DNA from: Rhodobiaceae bacterium
GTDB lineage: Bacteria; Pseudomonadota; Alphaproteobacteria; Rhizobiales; Tepidamorphaceae
Assembly: GCA_020441995.1 (NCBI GenBank)
Contig: JAGRLC010000034.1
Span: 1 to 54,759, forward strand
DNA length: 54,759 nucleotides
Direction of reading: 5' to 3'
The notes below the pieces were generated by a model, which did no database searches, had not been told where the DNA came from, and was given only the letters and a program-made list of their open reading frames with translations. Below are positions 8,661-16,681 of this stretch, in pieces. Positions within the stretch are counted from its first letter, which is position 1, and each line of letters opens with the position of its first letter. Both the position numbers and the translations under genes were made by a program.

Positions 8661-9197
8661 TCAATAGTGAATGTCGAGCGGCCACAGGTCGGCTGTGCCG
8701 TGACCCGAGCCCAGATCGCTGTAGCGCCCATTGCAGAAAACCAGCGGCCGGCGGTCCGGATTTGCGCGGAAGCGCTCGACGCGGGCGATGAAAAGAACGT
8801 GGTCGCCGCCATCGTGCTGCGCGTGGGGCCGGCACTCGAGAACCGCCGCGGCTCCCGCCAGCACCGGCGCGCCGTTGGGCCCCGGCTGGTAGGGCAAACC
8901 CTCCCACTTGTTGGTGCCCGGCCGCGCGAAGCGGTTCGACAACTCACGCTGATCCTGCGACAGGAAATGAACCACATAGGCCGTGGCGGCTTGCCAAGTC
9001 GGCAAGCCCTTCGCCTTCCTGTCGATCGAGAACAGGATCAGCGGCGGGTCGAGCGACAGCGAGTTGAAGGAACTCATCGTCATGCCCACCGGCTCGTCCC
9101 CGCCCGGGGCCGTGACGATGCACACCCCGGTTGGAAACTGCCCGAGGCAGTTACGGAACATACGCGGATCGGTCTCGGCAATCTGGGAGCCGGTCAT
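8661..9197 (-). CDS. HpaC-type flavin reductase
   Basis: 178-residue NAD(P)H:flavin reductase of the HpaC/ActVB family that supplies reduced flavin to the neighbouring oxygenase. Visible features are MFRNCLGQFPTGVCIVTAPG, GMTMSSFNSLSLDPPLILFS (flavin-binding core) and the C-terminal GGDHVLFIARVERF, equivalent to the GDHxxxxGxV motif. The adjacent HpaB makes the pairing secure. Its ATG overlaps the stop of the upstream MarR gene in an ATGA (9194-9197). No second reductase lies near the second HpaB copy, so this one may serve both. Confidence 0.92.
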   Translation of the reverse strand: MTGSQIAETDPRMFRNCLGQFPTGVCIVTAPGGDEPVGMTMSSFNSLSLDPPLILFSIDRKAKGLPTWQAATAYVVHFLSQDQRELSNRFARPGTNKWEGLPYQPGPNGAPVLAGAAAVLECRPHAQHDGGDHVLFIARVERFRANPDRRPLVFCNGRYSDLGSGHGTADLWPLDIHY

Positions 9198-9847
9198 GCC
9201 CTGCTCCCCGTATCGGGTGATCCCAACAGATAGCCGGCAAGCGCCAGGGCACGATCGCTGCCCGCGCGCAAAGTGCCGGCCTGCACGTTCAGCGCGCGGA
9301 ACTGGTCCGCGTCGAGAGACTGAAAAATCGTGTCGTTGATCTCGCGCTGCATCGGCGCCAGCCGCTCAAGCTGTCCGACAGCCTTGTCCGTCACCTTGAG
9401 CAGAACGCGCCGCCGGTCTTCGGGATTGGCGCGTTTGCGCAGCAGCCCCAGCTTGATCAGCTTACCGGTCTCAATGGTGACGAAAGCGCCCGAAAGGCCG
9501 AGATGCCCGGCGAGAGCCTTTACGCCGACACCCTCCTCACCCTGAAGATGCCGCACGGAAATCAGGATCGTGTACTGGATACCCGTCAGGCCGAGATAGG
9601 CGCCGAACTGCGCGCGGATCGATTCAAGCCTTGCGGAAAACGCCAGCAGGTTGTGCACCAGCTGGCGGAACATCGCGTCGTCGCCTGCATCGAGCAATTC
9701 CGGCCGCGAGACGGTCAGCGCACGGCCCGTCTCCCTCTCCCGGCCATGATTTGCGATTGCCGCAACATCGGACACGACATGAAACCCTTCATCTAATTGC
9801 TTTGTTACAAAGCTAATGAGATGCGACAACTTGTCAAGCCCCGCCAT
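9194..9847 (-). CDS. MarR-family transcriptional regulator (copy 1)
   Basis: 217 residues with a winged-helix MarR domain from about residue 60. The segment MFRQLVHNLLAFSARLESIR leads into GLTGIQYTILISV, the recognition region LAGHLGLSGAFVTIETGKLI, and the wing RKRANPEDRRRVLLKVT. It is a clear paralogue of the MarR at 37923-38522; both sit next to an hpaB gene. The first 45 codons contain the perfect palindrome described at 9799-9813, so translation may really start downstream and the palindrome may be an operator. It lies between the CoA ligase and hpaC in one transcript. MarR proteins in such clusters often bind aromatic acids or their CoA esters. Confidence 0.9.
   Translation of the reverse strand: MAGLDKLSHLISFVTKQLDEGFHVVSDVAAIANHGRERETGRALTVSRPELLDAGDDAMFRQLVHNLLAFSARLESIRAQFGAYLGLTGIQYTILISVRHLQGEEGVGVKALAGHLGLSGAFVTIETGKLIKLGLLRKRANPEDRRRVLLKVTDKAVGQLERLAPMQREINDTIFQSLDADQFRALNVQAGTLRAGSDRALALAGYLLGSPDTGSRA
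9796..9817. promoter_or_regulatory. Candidate MarR operator inside or just before the marR copy 1 reading frame
   Basis: The core is the perfect 15-bp palindrome GCTTTGT-T-ACAAAGC at 9799-9813, flanked by ATT and TAAT. MarR proteins bind palindromes of about this size. The half-site CTTTGTTA recurs in front of the second hpaB (38623-38630), and CTTTGCTA before the CoA ligase at 42552. Within the annotated marR frame it would be unusual, which suggests a later start codon or an internal control site. Confidence 0.5.
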
Positions 9848-9858
9848 GTCCCGATCTC

Positions 9859-11496
9859 TCAGGACTGTTTCGCGGCTTCCTGGTCGCGCAGCGCGCGGCG
9901 GTCGATTTTCTGCAATGTCGTACGCGGCAATTCGGCGGCGAAAACAATCTCGCCGGGCACCTTGTAACCGCCAGCCTCCTCGCGCACCCGGGCCTTCAAA
10001 TCCTCGATCAGAGCATCGTCTCCGGCAACGCCGGAACGCAGAACCACGAACGCCTTGACCGTGGTCAGGCCGTCGTCGCCCTCAATGCCGATCACCGCGG
10101 CCTCGAGGATGCGCTGATCGCGGGTGATGGCCGCCTCGATCTCGATCGGCGAGACCCAGAGCCCCTTGACCTTGAAAACATCGTTGGAGCGGCCGGCGAA
10201 CCAGAAATAACCGTCCTCGTCGAATTGAAGCTGGTCTCCGGTGCGCACCCATGCCCCCTGGAACGTCTTCTTGGTCTCGTCGAACTTGCGCCAATAGAAG
10301 AGACAGGCGGTACGCGACTTGACCCAGCACTCGCCCGGCGTATCAGGCTGTGTCACATCGTTTCCGTCATCGTCGACCAGTCTGATCTCAACACCTGAGA
10401 CCGGCTTGCCGAGCGAGCCGCGCCGGAAGTCGCCGGGACGGTTGGCGATCCATTCATAGGTCACTTCGGACGAACCGATGCTGTCCATCAGTTCGACGCC
10501 AAAGCGCTCGTGCCAGCGCTCGAAAATCTCGGGCGGCATCTTCTCCGACGCGGAATAGACAGCGCGAATGGACCCGAATTCCGGCTCGCGGTCCATCTCG
10601 TCGAAGTGCGCCAGAAGCAGCTTGATGGCCGTCGGCACCGTTATCAGCTTGGTGGGCTTGTGCGCCTCGACGATCGCGGTCACCACATCGGGACGGGGCG
10701 GAGCCGATGTGATGATGCTCGTGGCGCCGTAGTAAAGCGGGATCAGCAGGCCCGGCCACAGGCCGTGCGTGAAATACTTCTTCGATGTCGCGAAGACGAT
10801 GTCGTCGCTGGTGTATTCCCACCAGGGACCATGGCGCTCCGGCACCAGAATGAAATCATGCGCCAGATGGGTGATGCCCTTGGCGGTTCCCGTCGTGCCG
10901 CCGGAATAGAACATGTAGGTGACATCGTTGCGGTGGCGGGGAACCGGCGTGGCCTCATCCGCCATTCCCGCGACGAGATCGGCATAGGATACCACCTCGA
11001 TACCGCGCCCGCTCAAAGAGGAATGCTCCGGCACCTCGCCGTTGACGATCACCTTGCGCAAGGTCGCGGGCAGATCATCCCCGGCTTCGCCCAGCTTTCC
11101 GAATTGCGCTTCATCGGTGAACAGCGCCGTCGCGGCAGTATCGCGCAGGAAATAGGCCAGTTGATGGGCCTTGTAGAGTTCCGAAATCCCGGCGGGCACG
11201 ACGCCGCAGCGTACGGCGGCAAGCCAGGTGGAAACGGTCGCAAGCGAGTCCGTGGCAAAAACGAGGATGCGTGAATCGGCCGGCAAACCGATGCGCTGCA
11301 AACCGTTCGCGGCACGGCAGACTTCGGCACGCAACTGCGCAAAGGAAACGGCTACATCCTCAACGATGAGCGCCGTTTTTTGCGCATTGCCTCCACCCGC
11401 ATGCCGGTCCAGCAGAAATTCGGTTGGATTGAAGAACTCCGGGATGTCCGGGTCCGTCCAAGACTTCCATAAATCGCTGTATATCGGCGCATCCAT
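9859..11496 (-). CDS. Benzoate-CoA ligase family acyl-CoA synthetase
   Basis: 545-residue adenylate-forming enzyme of the benzoate-CoA ligase type, which activates an aromatic carboxylic acid with ATP and CoA. Seen in order: the N-terminal NPTEFLLDRHAGGG, P-loop-like MFYSGGTTGTAKGITH, the A5 motif DSIGSSEVTYEW, the hinge RTGDQLQFDEDGYFWFAGRS and A8 region VFKVKGLWVSPIEIE, and the catalytic lysine stretch RTTLQKIDRRAL. The GSSEV and KGLWVSPIE forms match benzoate/aminobenzoate/hydroxybenzoate ligases rather than fatty acid ligases. It lies 48 bp after livF and 11 bp before marR. This supports import of an aromatic acid by Liv followed by CoA activation. The exact acid is not predictable. Confidence 0.9.
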   Translation of the reverse strand: MDAPIYSDLWKSWTDPDIPEFFNPTEFLLDRHAGGGNAQKTALIVEDVAVSFAQLRAEVCRAANGLQRIGLPADSRILVFATDSLATVSTWLAAVRCGVVPAGISELYKAHQLAYFLRDTAATALFTDEAQFGKLGEAGDDLPATLRKVIVNGEVPEHSSLSGRGIEVVSYADLVAGMADEATPVPRHRNDVTYMFYSGGTTGTAKGITHLAHDFILVPERHGPWWEYTSDDIVFATSKKYFTHGLWPGLLIPLYYGATSIITSAPPRPDVVTAIVEAHKPTKLITVPTAIKLLLAHFDEMDREPEFGSIRAVYSASEKMPPEIFERWHERFGVELMDSIGSSEVTYEWIANRPGDFRRGSLGKPVSGVEIRLVDDDGNDVTQPDTPGECWVKSRTACLFYWRKFDETKKTFQGAWVRTGDQLQFDEDGYFWFAGRSNDVFKVKGLWVSPIEIEAAITRDQRILEAAVIGIEGDDGLTTVKAFVVLRSGVAGDDALIEDLKARVREEAGGYKVPGEIVFAAELPRTTLQKIDRRALRDQEAAKQS

Positions 11497-11544
11497 GGCG
11501 GTCTCTTGCTCCCCAGTTTGATTTTGTTTTTGTGCCTCTCGGGA

Positions 11545-12426
11545 TCAAGCGATGCCCAGATAGGTGTCCTTGATTTCCGGCTGCGCTTCAAGCTCGTCCG
11601 GCGTTCCCGTGAACTGCACCATGCCCTGCGACAGGACAACGACCCGGTCGGCAAGCGCCAGCGCCATGGCGACGTTCTGCTCGACCAGCAGGATGGACGT
11701 GCCCGTGCCCTTGACCCGCGCCAGCGTATCGCGCACCTCGTCGACGATAATCGGCGCCAGGCCTTCGGAAGGCTCGTCGAGGATCAGCAGGCGGGGCTCC
11801 GACAGCAACGCGCGCGCAATCGACAGCATCTGCTGTTCACCGCCCGAAAGCTGCTGGCCAAAATGCTCCATGCGCTCGGAAATGCGCGGAAATATCTTCA
11901 CGACCTCATCGCGCCGCTCGACAGGCTTCTTTGCGGCCCAAAGCGCCACGTCGAGATGTTCGTGCACGCTCAGCGATGAAAAAATGCCACGGTCTTCCGG
12001 CACATAGCCGATGCCTTCCCGGATGATCCGGTGCGTCGGAGAATGCGTGATATCCGCGCCGCTGAACATGACCGTTCCGCGCCGGACCGGTGTGAGCGAG
12101 ACGATCGAGCGCAACGTCGTTGTCTTGCCCGCCCCGTTGCGCCCCAGCAATGCGACGCATTCGCCGGGTTTCACGTCCAGCGACACGCCCTGAAGCACGT
12201 GGCTGTCGCCGTAGTAGGTGTGGATATCGCTTACCGTCAGCAACGGCGCAACGTCCGGCTGCTTCGCGGTCTCGACCTTTTTCGCGGCGGCAAGCTTTTT
12301 GGCTCCCGTCTGCTTCTTGGCCACTACGGGCTTCTTGGCCGCTGCGGGCTTCTTCGGCGCGACAGGCTTCTTGGCCGCCACTGGCTTCTTCGGTGCTGCG
12401 GGCTTCTTGCGTACGGACTTGCTCAT
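11545..12426 (-). CDS. livF: LivF-type ABC ATPase with N-terminal Lys/Ala/Pro repeat tail
   Basis: ATPase of a branched-chain amino acid type ABC importer, 293 residues. The LivF domain starts near residue 61 (PLLTVSDIHTYYGDSHVLQG), with Walker A GRNGAGKTT, signature LSGGEQQML and Walker B LLILDEPSEGLAP. The first 57 residues are extra: a hexapeptide repeat with KK at positions 7, 13, 19, 25, 31, 37, 43 and 49, similar to histone H1-like bacterial tails such as AlgP. Normal LivF proteins are about 235 residues and lack this. The frame is continuous with a GGGAGG upstream, and the gene overlaps livG by 4 bp, so the tail is very likely translated. Confidence 0.92.
   Translation of the reverse strand: MSKSVRKKPAAPKKPVAAKKPVAPKKPAAAKKPVVAKKQTGAKKLAAAKKVETAKQPDVAPLLTVSDIHTYYGDSHVLQGVSLDVKPGECVALLGRNGAGKTTTLRSIVSLTPVRRGTVMFSGADITHSPTHRIIREGIGYVPEDRGIFSSLSVHEHLDVALWAAKKPVERRDEVVKIFPRISERMEHFGQQLSGGEQQMLSIARALLSEPRLLILDEPSEGLAPIIVDEVRDTLARVKGTGTSILLVEQNVAMALALADRVVVLSQGMVQFTGTPDELEAQPEIKDTYLGIA
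12265..12408 (-). repeat. 18-bp tandem repeat encoding the KK-P-x-A-A hexapeptides of LivF
   Basis: Eight imperfect 18-bp units encode residues 7-54 of LivF. The first units read KKPAAP, KKPVAA, KKPVAP, KKPAAA and KKPVVA; the last three have decayed to KKQTGA, KKLAAA and KKVETA. Such repeats can change number by slippage. Confidence 0.85.
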
Positions 12427-13193
12427 GATTTGCCTGCCTCCCCGGCGTGACCGGCCGATTCACCGAGATACGCGGCACGCACTTCCGGATCCCTGCGAAC
12501 CTCGTCGGGTGTGCCGGATGCGACCACACGTCCGTAGTTCAATACCGTGATCCTGCTGCATACGCCGAAGACAACATCCATGTCGTGTTCGACGAGCAGC
12601 AACGTGACGTCGTCGGGCAGCGTCGTCAGCAGCCGCACCAGGGTTGCCCGTTCCGCAGGAGATGTCCCGGCCGCGGGCTCGTCCAGCAACAGGATCTTCG
12701 GCGAACACGCCAGCGCCAAGCCGACTTCAAGCTGCCGCTTCTGCCCGTATGAGAGCGTTTTCACATCCCGGTGGAAGACGGATTCCAGTTCCATCTGCCG
12801 CGCTATTTCGTGCGCGCGCTGCTGAAGGCCGCCGAACTTGCGCGCCGGCTGCATGAAATTGAAGCGCACAGGAGAATGCGCCTGAACGGCAAGCCGAAGG
12901 CTTTCCGCGACCGTCAGCCCGTCGAACAGCGTGTTTTTCTGGAATGAGCGCGCAAGACCGGCCTGCGTCACCGACTGCGGGGAACGGCCGGTAATGTCCA
13001 GTCCCTCGACTTCGATACGGCCGGTGTCGGGCGGGATCCAGCCCGATATCATGTTGAACAAGGTTGTCTTGCCCGCTCCGTTGGGGCCGATCACGGCATG
13101 ACGCTCCCCCACGGCAAGCTCCAGATCGAACTTGTCGATAACCCTGAGCGCGCCGAAGCTTTTGGAGATGTTGCTGACAGCGAGCTGGGTCAT
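12423..13193 (-). CDS. livG: LivG-type ABC ATPase
   Basis: 256-residue ATPase partner of LivF. It begins MTQLAVSNISKSFGALRVID, then Walker A GPNGAGKTT, the LivG-typical RSFQKNTLFDGLTVAESLRL stretch, signature LSYGQKRQLEVGLAL and Walker B ILLLDEPAAGTSP. The much longer open frame upstream overlaps livM and is not homologous, so I take the ATG at 13191-13193, which overlaps the livM stop by 4 bp. It ends in an ATGA overlap with livF. Confidence 0.95.
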   Translation of the reverse strand: MTQLAVSNISKSFGALRVIDKFDLELAVGERHAVIGPNGAGKTTLFNMISGWIPPDTGRIEVEGLDITGRSPQSVTQAGLARSFQKNTLFDGLTVAESLRLAVQAHSPVRFNFMQPARKFGGLQQRAHEIARQMELESVFHRDVKTLSYGQKRQLEVGLALACSPKILLLDEPAAGTSPAERATLVRLLTTLPDDVTLLLVEHDMDVVFGVCSRITVLNYGRVVASGTPDEVRRDPEVRAAYLGESAGHAGEAGKS

Positions 13194-14242
13194 TGCCTTT
13201 CCTCCCCGCCGGATTTGCCGCGCGTGAAGCGCTCGCTCACCTTCCCCGCGAAACCGGCAAGACCGCCATGGAAGAAAGCGACCACGAGGACGAAGATCAG
13301 GCCGAAGAACATCAGATAGGCTTCGGTAATCTCCGACAGCAGATCCTTGGCAAGCACATAGAAGGCAGCGCCAAGCAGCGGACCGAAGAAGGACTGAGAC
13401 CCGCCGATAATCACCATCAGCAGCGCCTCGCCCGACATTTCCCACGTCATGATGTGCGGATTGACGAAGAAACTGTGCTGGACCCACAAACTGCCCGCGA
13501 GGCCCGCCAGCATGCCGGAAATGCCGAAGGCGAGCGCCTTGTAGGGAAACGTCGAATATCCCATCGCCAGCATGCGCTTCTCGTTCTCGCGGATACCGAC
13601 CAGAACGCGCCCGAACGGGCTTTCGACGATCCGGCGCAGGATCGCCATGGCGACCACGAAGCAAAACAGGACGAAGAAGTAGAACACCCGGTCATGATCG
13701 GCATCCAGGCCGATGAAACCGAGATCGATGCGCGGGATATTGGTCATGCCGTCATCGCCACCGGTGACCCGGGTCTTTTCGGCGATGGCGTGGAACATCT
13801 GCCCGAAGGCAAGGGTGATCAGCAGGAACTGCACGCCCTTGGTACGCACGCTCAGCAAGCCGACGCCGTAGGCTATCAGCAGGCTGATCAGGATCGAGGC
13901 CAGCATGGCGATCCAGACCGGATAGCCCAGGAGCGCCGCGATCACAGCGGTGGCATAGGCGCCAAGTCCCATGAAGGACGCATGACCGAGCGACACCAGG
14001 CCCGTATAGCCGAGGAGCAGGTTCACCCCCGAAACGAGAAGCCCGAAAATCAGGATCTCGCTCAGCAGCGAAACATAGTAATCGCCGACCATGAAGGGCA
14101 GAGCGATGAGAACAACGAGCCCGATCAGCGCCGTGATCAGGAATTTCCGGTGATCGGCGTTGGCCACCTCGTCCAGCGGGTCGTGCCGGGACTCGTCTCC
14201 CTCGACGAGCGGGTGCCAGCTTTCGTCCTTTGTATTTTCCAT
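13190..14242 (-). CDS. livM: LivM-type ABC permease
   Basis: 350-residue inner-membrane permease of the branched-chain amino acid type importer. A 30-residue acidic, cytoplasmic N-terminus (MENTKDESWHPLVEGDESRH) precedes about nine membrane segments. The family block GVNLLLGYTGLVSLGHASFM and the C-terminal HGGLAGFAGKVSERFTR are present. Such Liv systems in catabolic clusters often import aromatic or dicarboxylic acids rather than amino acids, which the adjoining ligase suggests here. It starts 13 bp after livH. Confidence 0.94.
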   Translation of the reverse strand: MENTKDESWHPLVEGDESRHDPLDEVANADHRKFLITALIGLVVLIALPFMVGDYYVSLLSEILIFGLLVSGVNLLLGYTGLVSLGHASFMGLGAYATAVIAALLGYPVWIAMLASILISLLIAYGVGLLSVRTKGVQFLLITLAFGQMFHAIAEKTRVTGGDDGMTNIPRIDLGFIGLDADHDRVFYFFVLFCFVVAMAILRRIVESPFGRVLVGIRENEKRMLAMGYSTFPYKALAFGISGMLAGLAGSLWVQHSFFVNPHIMTWEMSGEALLMVIIGGSQSFFGPLLGAAFYVLAKDLLSEITEAYLMFFGLIFVLVVAFFHGGLAGFAGKVSERFTRGKSGGEERQ

Positions 14243-14255
14243 CCCGCGATGCCCC

Positions 14256-15143
14256 TCAGACCGACTTCGGCGTGCGGCCGAAGAAACCCTGCGGCCGGAA
14301 GATGAGCATCGCCGCCAGGATCAGATATGTCGCGAACAGAGCCAGCGCCGGCACATAGGCCTGGGACAGCGTCTCGGTCATGCCGACGATAAGCGAGCCG
14401 AAGAAACAGCCCTTGACCGACCCGAGCCCGCCGAGCACCACGACGACCAGAGTGGGGATCAGGATTTGAACACCCATCGAGATATTGATCGACAATTCAG
14501 CCCCCGCGATGACGCCGGCAAGCCCGGCCAGACCGCACCCCAGAGCGAAAACGCTCGCGAACACGACGTAGACATTCACGCCCATGGCGCGCACCATTTC
14601 CCGGTCATCGACACCGGCGCGCACGACAGCACCGACGACTGTGCGCTCAAGGATCAGCCAGACGATCAGCGCGACGATCAACCCGACGGCTATGATGAAA
14701 AGCCGGTAGGCGGGATAGAACGTGCCGATGTCGACGTAGCTGCCGAGACCGGCCGGCTTGTCGATGCTCATGAACGTGAGCCCCAGCGTCTCGAAGAAGA
14801 TCAGATCGATCAGGCCGATGGTGAAAAACAGCAGCCCGAACGTCAGGAGCGCCATGTCCAGATGGGCGCTGCGGCCCCGGTCGATCAGCGGTTGCAGCAC
14901 GAAGTACTGCAGCAGAAAACCGAGCACCAGCGGCAACAGCGGCGCGACCGCAAGAGCGATCCAGAAGCTTCCGGTCCCCTGAAAGACGACATAACCGAAG
15001 TAGGCGCCGGCCATGTAGAACGCCCCGTGGGCAAGGTTGAGGATATCCATCAGCCCGAAGATGACCGTGAGACCGATGGCCATCAGGAAGATCAGCATGG
15101 AAAGCTGAAGGCCGTTCAGAAGATTGAAGAGGAAAAATGTCAT
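14256..15143 (-). CDS. livH: LivH-type ABC permease
   Basis: 295-residue permease with the LivH pattern: LLNGLQLSMLIFLMAIGLTV, GLMDILNLAHGAFYMAGAY, the AGVDDREMVRAMGVNV loop that meets the ATPases, and GSVKGCFFGSLIVGMTETL near the end. It is the first permease gene after livK, separated by 78 bp that contain a perfect stem-loop. Confidence 0.95.
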   Translation of the reverse strand: MTFFLFNLLNGLQLSMLIFLMAIGLTVIFGLMDILNLAHGAFYMAGAYFGYVVFQGTGSFWIALAVAPLLPLVLGFLLQYFVLQPLIDRGRSAHLDMALLTFGLLFFTIGLIDLIFFETLGLTFMSIDKPAGLGSYVDIGTFYPAYRLFIIAVGLIVALIVWLILERTVVGAVVRAGVDDREMVRAMGVNVYVVFASVFALGCGLAGLAGVIAGAELSINISMGVQILIPTLVVVVLGGLGSVKGCFFGSLIVGMTETLSQAYVPALALFATYLILAAMLIFRPQGFFGRTPKSV

Positions 15144-15180
15144 GTCGGGCGCCGGGCTGTGATGATCATCTCATGAAAAC

Positions 15181-15203
15181 GGCGGCGCGGATGTCGCGCC
15201 GCC
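15181..15203 (-). terminator. Intercistronic stem-loop between livK and livH
   Basis: Perfect 9-bp stem, GGCGGCGCG and CGCGCCGCC, with the 5-base loop GATGT, flanked by AAAAC on one side and GGTTTT on the other. It lies right after the livK stop codon. It could terminate part of the transcripts, or protect the livK mRNA 3' end, giving more binding protein than permease. Confidence 0.7.
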
Positions 15204-15221
15204 GCATGGTTTTCACAACGA

Positions 15222-16433
15222 TTACTTCATGTTGCAGCCAGGCAGATCCTCGCCGTACGGGAAGGTATCGATCACCTTGTGCGTCGGCTTGCCGTCGGGG
15301 CCTTCCACAATCTGCACCATGTAGAGATTGTCCTGCATGGCGTTGTTGTCCTTGTTGAAGTGGACAGGGCCGCGCGGATCGTTGTCGAGCTTCAGCGAAG
15401 CGAGTGCGGAAATGATCTTCGCCTTGTCTTCCGGCAGGTTACCGCCGTTTTCCTCGATCGCCTTGGCCAGACCGTCGAAGATCGCGACCGCGTTGGTGTA
15501 ACCCATCGCGTTGGAAGCAACCGGCAGGCGGCCGTACTTGTCGCTGAAGGCCTTCTCGAACTTCTCGGACGCCTCGGTATCAAGCGCGTTCGTGTAGTTG
15601 GTGACATGGATCGCGTTCATCTGGACACCGCCCATGGCATCCCAAAGCGCTTCGTCATAAATCCACATCGCGCCGCGCAGCGGCATTTTCTCCTGCATGC
15701 CGAAGGCGGCGTGCTGCTTCACGACCTGAACGGCTTCGCTGCCGGCGTAGAAGGTGTAGATCATGTCCGCGCCGGTCTGCTGCGCCTTGAGCAGCGACGG
15801 GCCCCAGTCCTTGGTGGTCTTGAAAGGCGTCAGTTCCTCGAGCACGACCTTGCCGCCCGCAGCCTCGAAGCCGTTTTTGAAACCTGCCAGCATGGCCTGC
15901 CCGGCGGCGTAGTCGGGCCCCATGAAGACGGCTGTCTTGACGCCCTGCTTGGCCCAGTAGGCGCCCGCAGCGGACTGAAGCGCATTGGCCGAGAACGACG
16001 TGCGCGCCACATAGGGGCTGCAGAACTTGCCTGTCAGCGGATCGGCGATGGCAAAGCCCGCGACAAACGGGGTCTTTTCCTTGTCGGCGACACCGGCGAG
16101 CGCGATGCCGACACCAGAGGAGATGACGCCACCGAAGATGGCGACATTATCGGATTTGATCAGCTTGTTGGCCTTCTGGACGCCAACCTGAGGCGAATTT
16201 TCCGAGTCTTCCTTGATGATCTCGACCTTGTAGCCCGCGACCATTCCGCCGCGCTCTTCGAGCGCCAGCATCCAGGAGTCCTCGACGTCCTTGGCCAACT
16301 GGGCGAAAACGCCACTGAAGTCGGACAACAGACCGACCTTGACAGTCTTATCCTGCGCCAAGGCAGAGGTGCTGGCGGCTGCCAGCAACCCGGCACCTGC
16401 AAGCAGGCTGGTGATTTTGCGAACTGCGTTCAT
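15222..16433 (-). CDS. livK: Branched-chain amino acid/aromatic acid type ABC substrate-binding protein
   Basis: Periplasmic binding protein of the Peripla_BP_6 family, 403 residues. The signal peptide MNAVRKITSLLAGAGLLAAA ends near SALAQ, and the mature protein begins DKTVKVGLLSDFSGVFAQLA. Typical features are IIKEDSENSPQVG, FAIADPLTGKFCSPYVARTS and AVFMGPDYAAGQAML. The ATG at 16431-16433 has GGGAGGA at good spacing. Binding proteins of this subgroup, next to CoA ligases, commonly bind benzoate-like acids, but the ligand is not readable from sequence. It is the first gene of the long leftward transcript that runs to the cupin at 6747. Confidence 0.93.
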   Translation of the reverse strand: MNAVRKITSLLAGAGLLAAASTSALAQDKTVKVGLLSDFSGVFAQLAKDVEDSWMLALEERGGMVAGYKVEIIKEDSENSPQVGVQKANKLIKSDNVAIFGGVISSGVGIALAGVADKEKTPFVAGFAIADPLTGKFCSPYVARTSFSANALQSAAGAYWAKQGVKTAVFMGPDYAAGQAMLAGFKNGFEAAGGKVVLEELTPFKTTKDWGPSLLKAQQTGADMIYTFYAGSEAVQVVKQHAAFGMQEKMPLRGAMWIYDEALWDAMGGVQMNAIHVTNYTNALDTEASEKFEKAFSDKYGRLPVASNAMGYTNAVAIFDGLAKAIEENGGNLPEDKAKIISALASLKLDNDPRGPVHFNKDNNAMQDNLYMVQIVEGPDGKPTHKVIDTFPYGEDLPGCNMK

Positions 16434-16484
16434 TTCATTCCTCCCGTTGCGCGCCTGAATGGGCACAAACCCTTTTGGCCGTGA

Positions 16485-16512
16485 ATAACATCGTTCCCTG
16501 ATGATGCACCAA
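16485..16512 (-). promoter_or_regulatory. Possible livK promoter
   Basis: Read leftward, TTGGTG (complement of 16507-16512) and TGTTAT (complement of 16485-16490) are separated by 16 bp, about 50 bp before the livK start. The match to sigma-70 boxes is moderate only. Confidence 0.3.
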
Positions 16513-16521
16513 ACGGCAAAT

Positions 16522-16547
16522 TGGTATCAGATTGCGTATTTATACCA
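16522..16547. promoter_or_regulatory. Inverted repeat TGGTAT-N14-ATACCA upstream of livK
   Basis: Perfect 6-bp arms with a 14-bp A/T-rich spacer, directly upstream of the possible livK promoter and downstream of the rrf2 gene. Size and position fit a binding site for the adjacent Rrf2-family regulator. A related sequence, CAATTTGGTA, lies at 17750-17759 upstream of the molybdenum hydroxylase operon, against CAAATTGGTA here. Confidence 0.45.
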
Positions 16548-16681
16548 TCCCGCTTTCCGCCGTCCGTCAAGTGGAGATTTCGATTTTTGGATGCCAAGAA
16601 CGGTTTTCCATGCGGAAAACCGGGCAATCGAGCAGACTCGGGCACCTCGCCCAACGGCTGCCCATATAGTCCGGAAACGTT

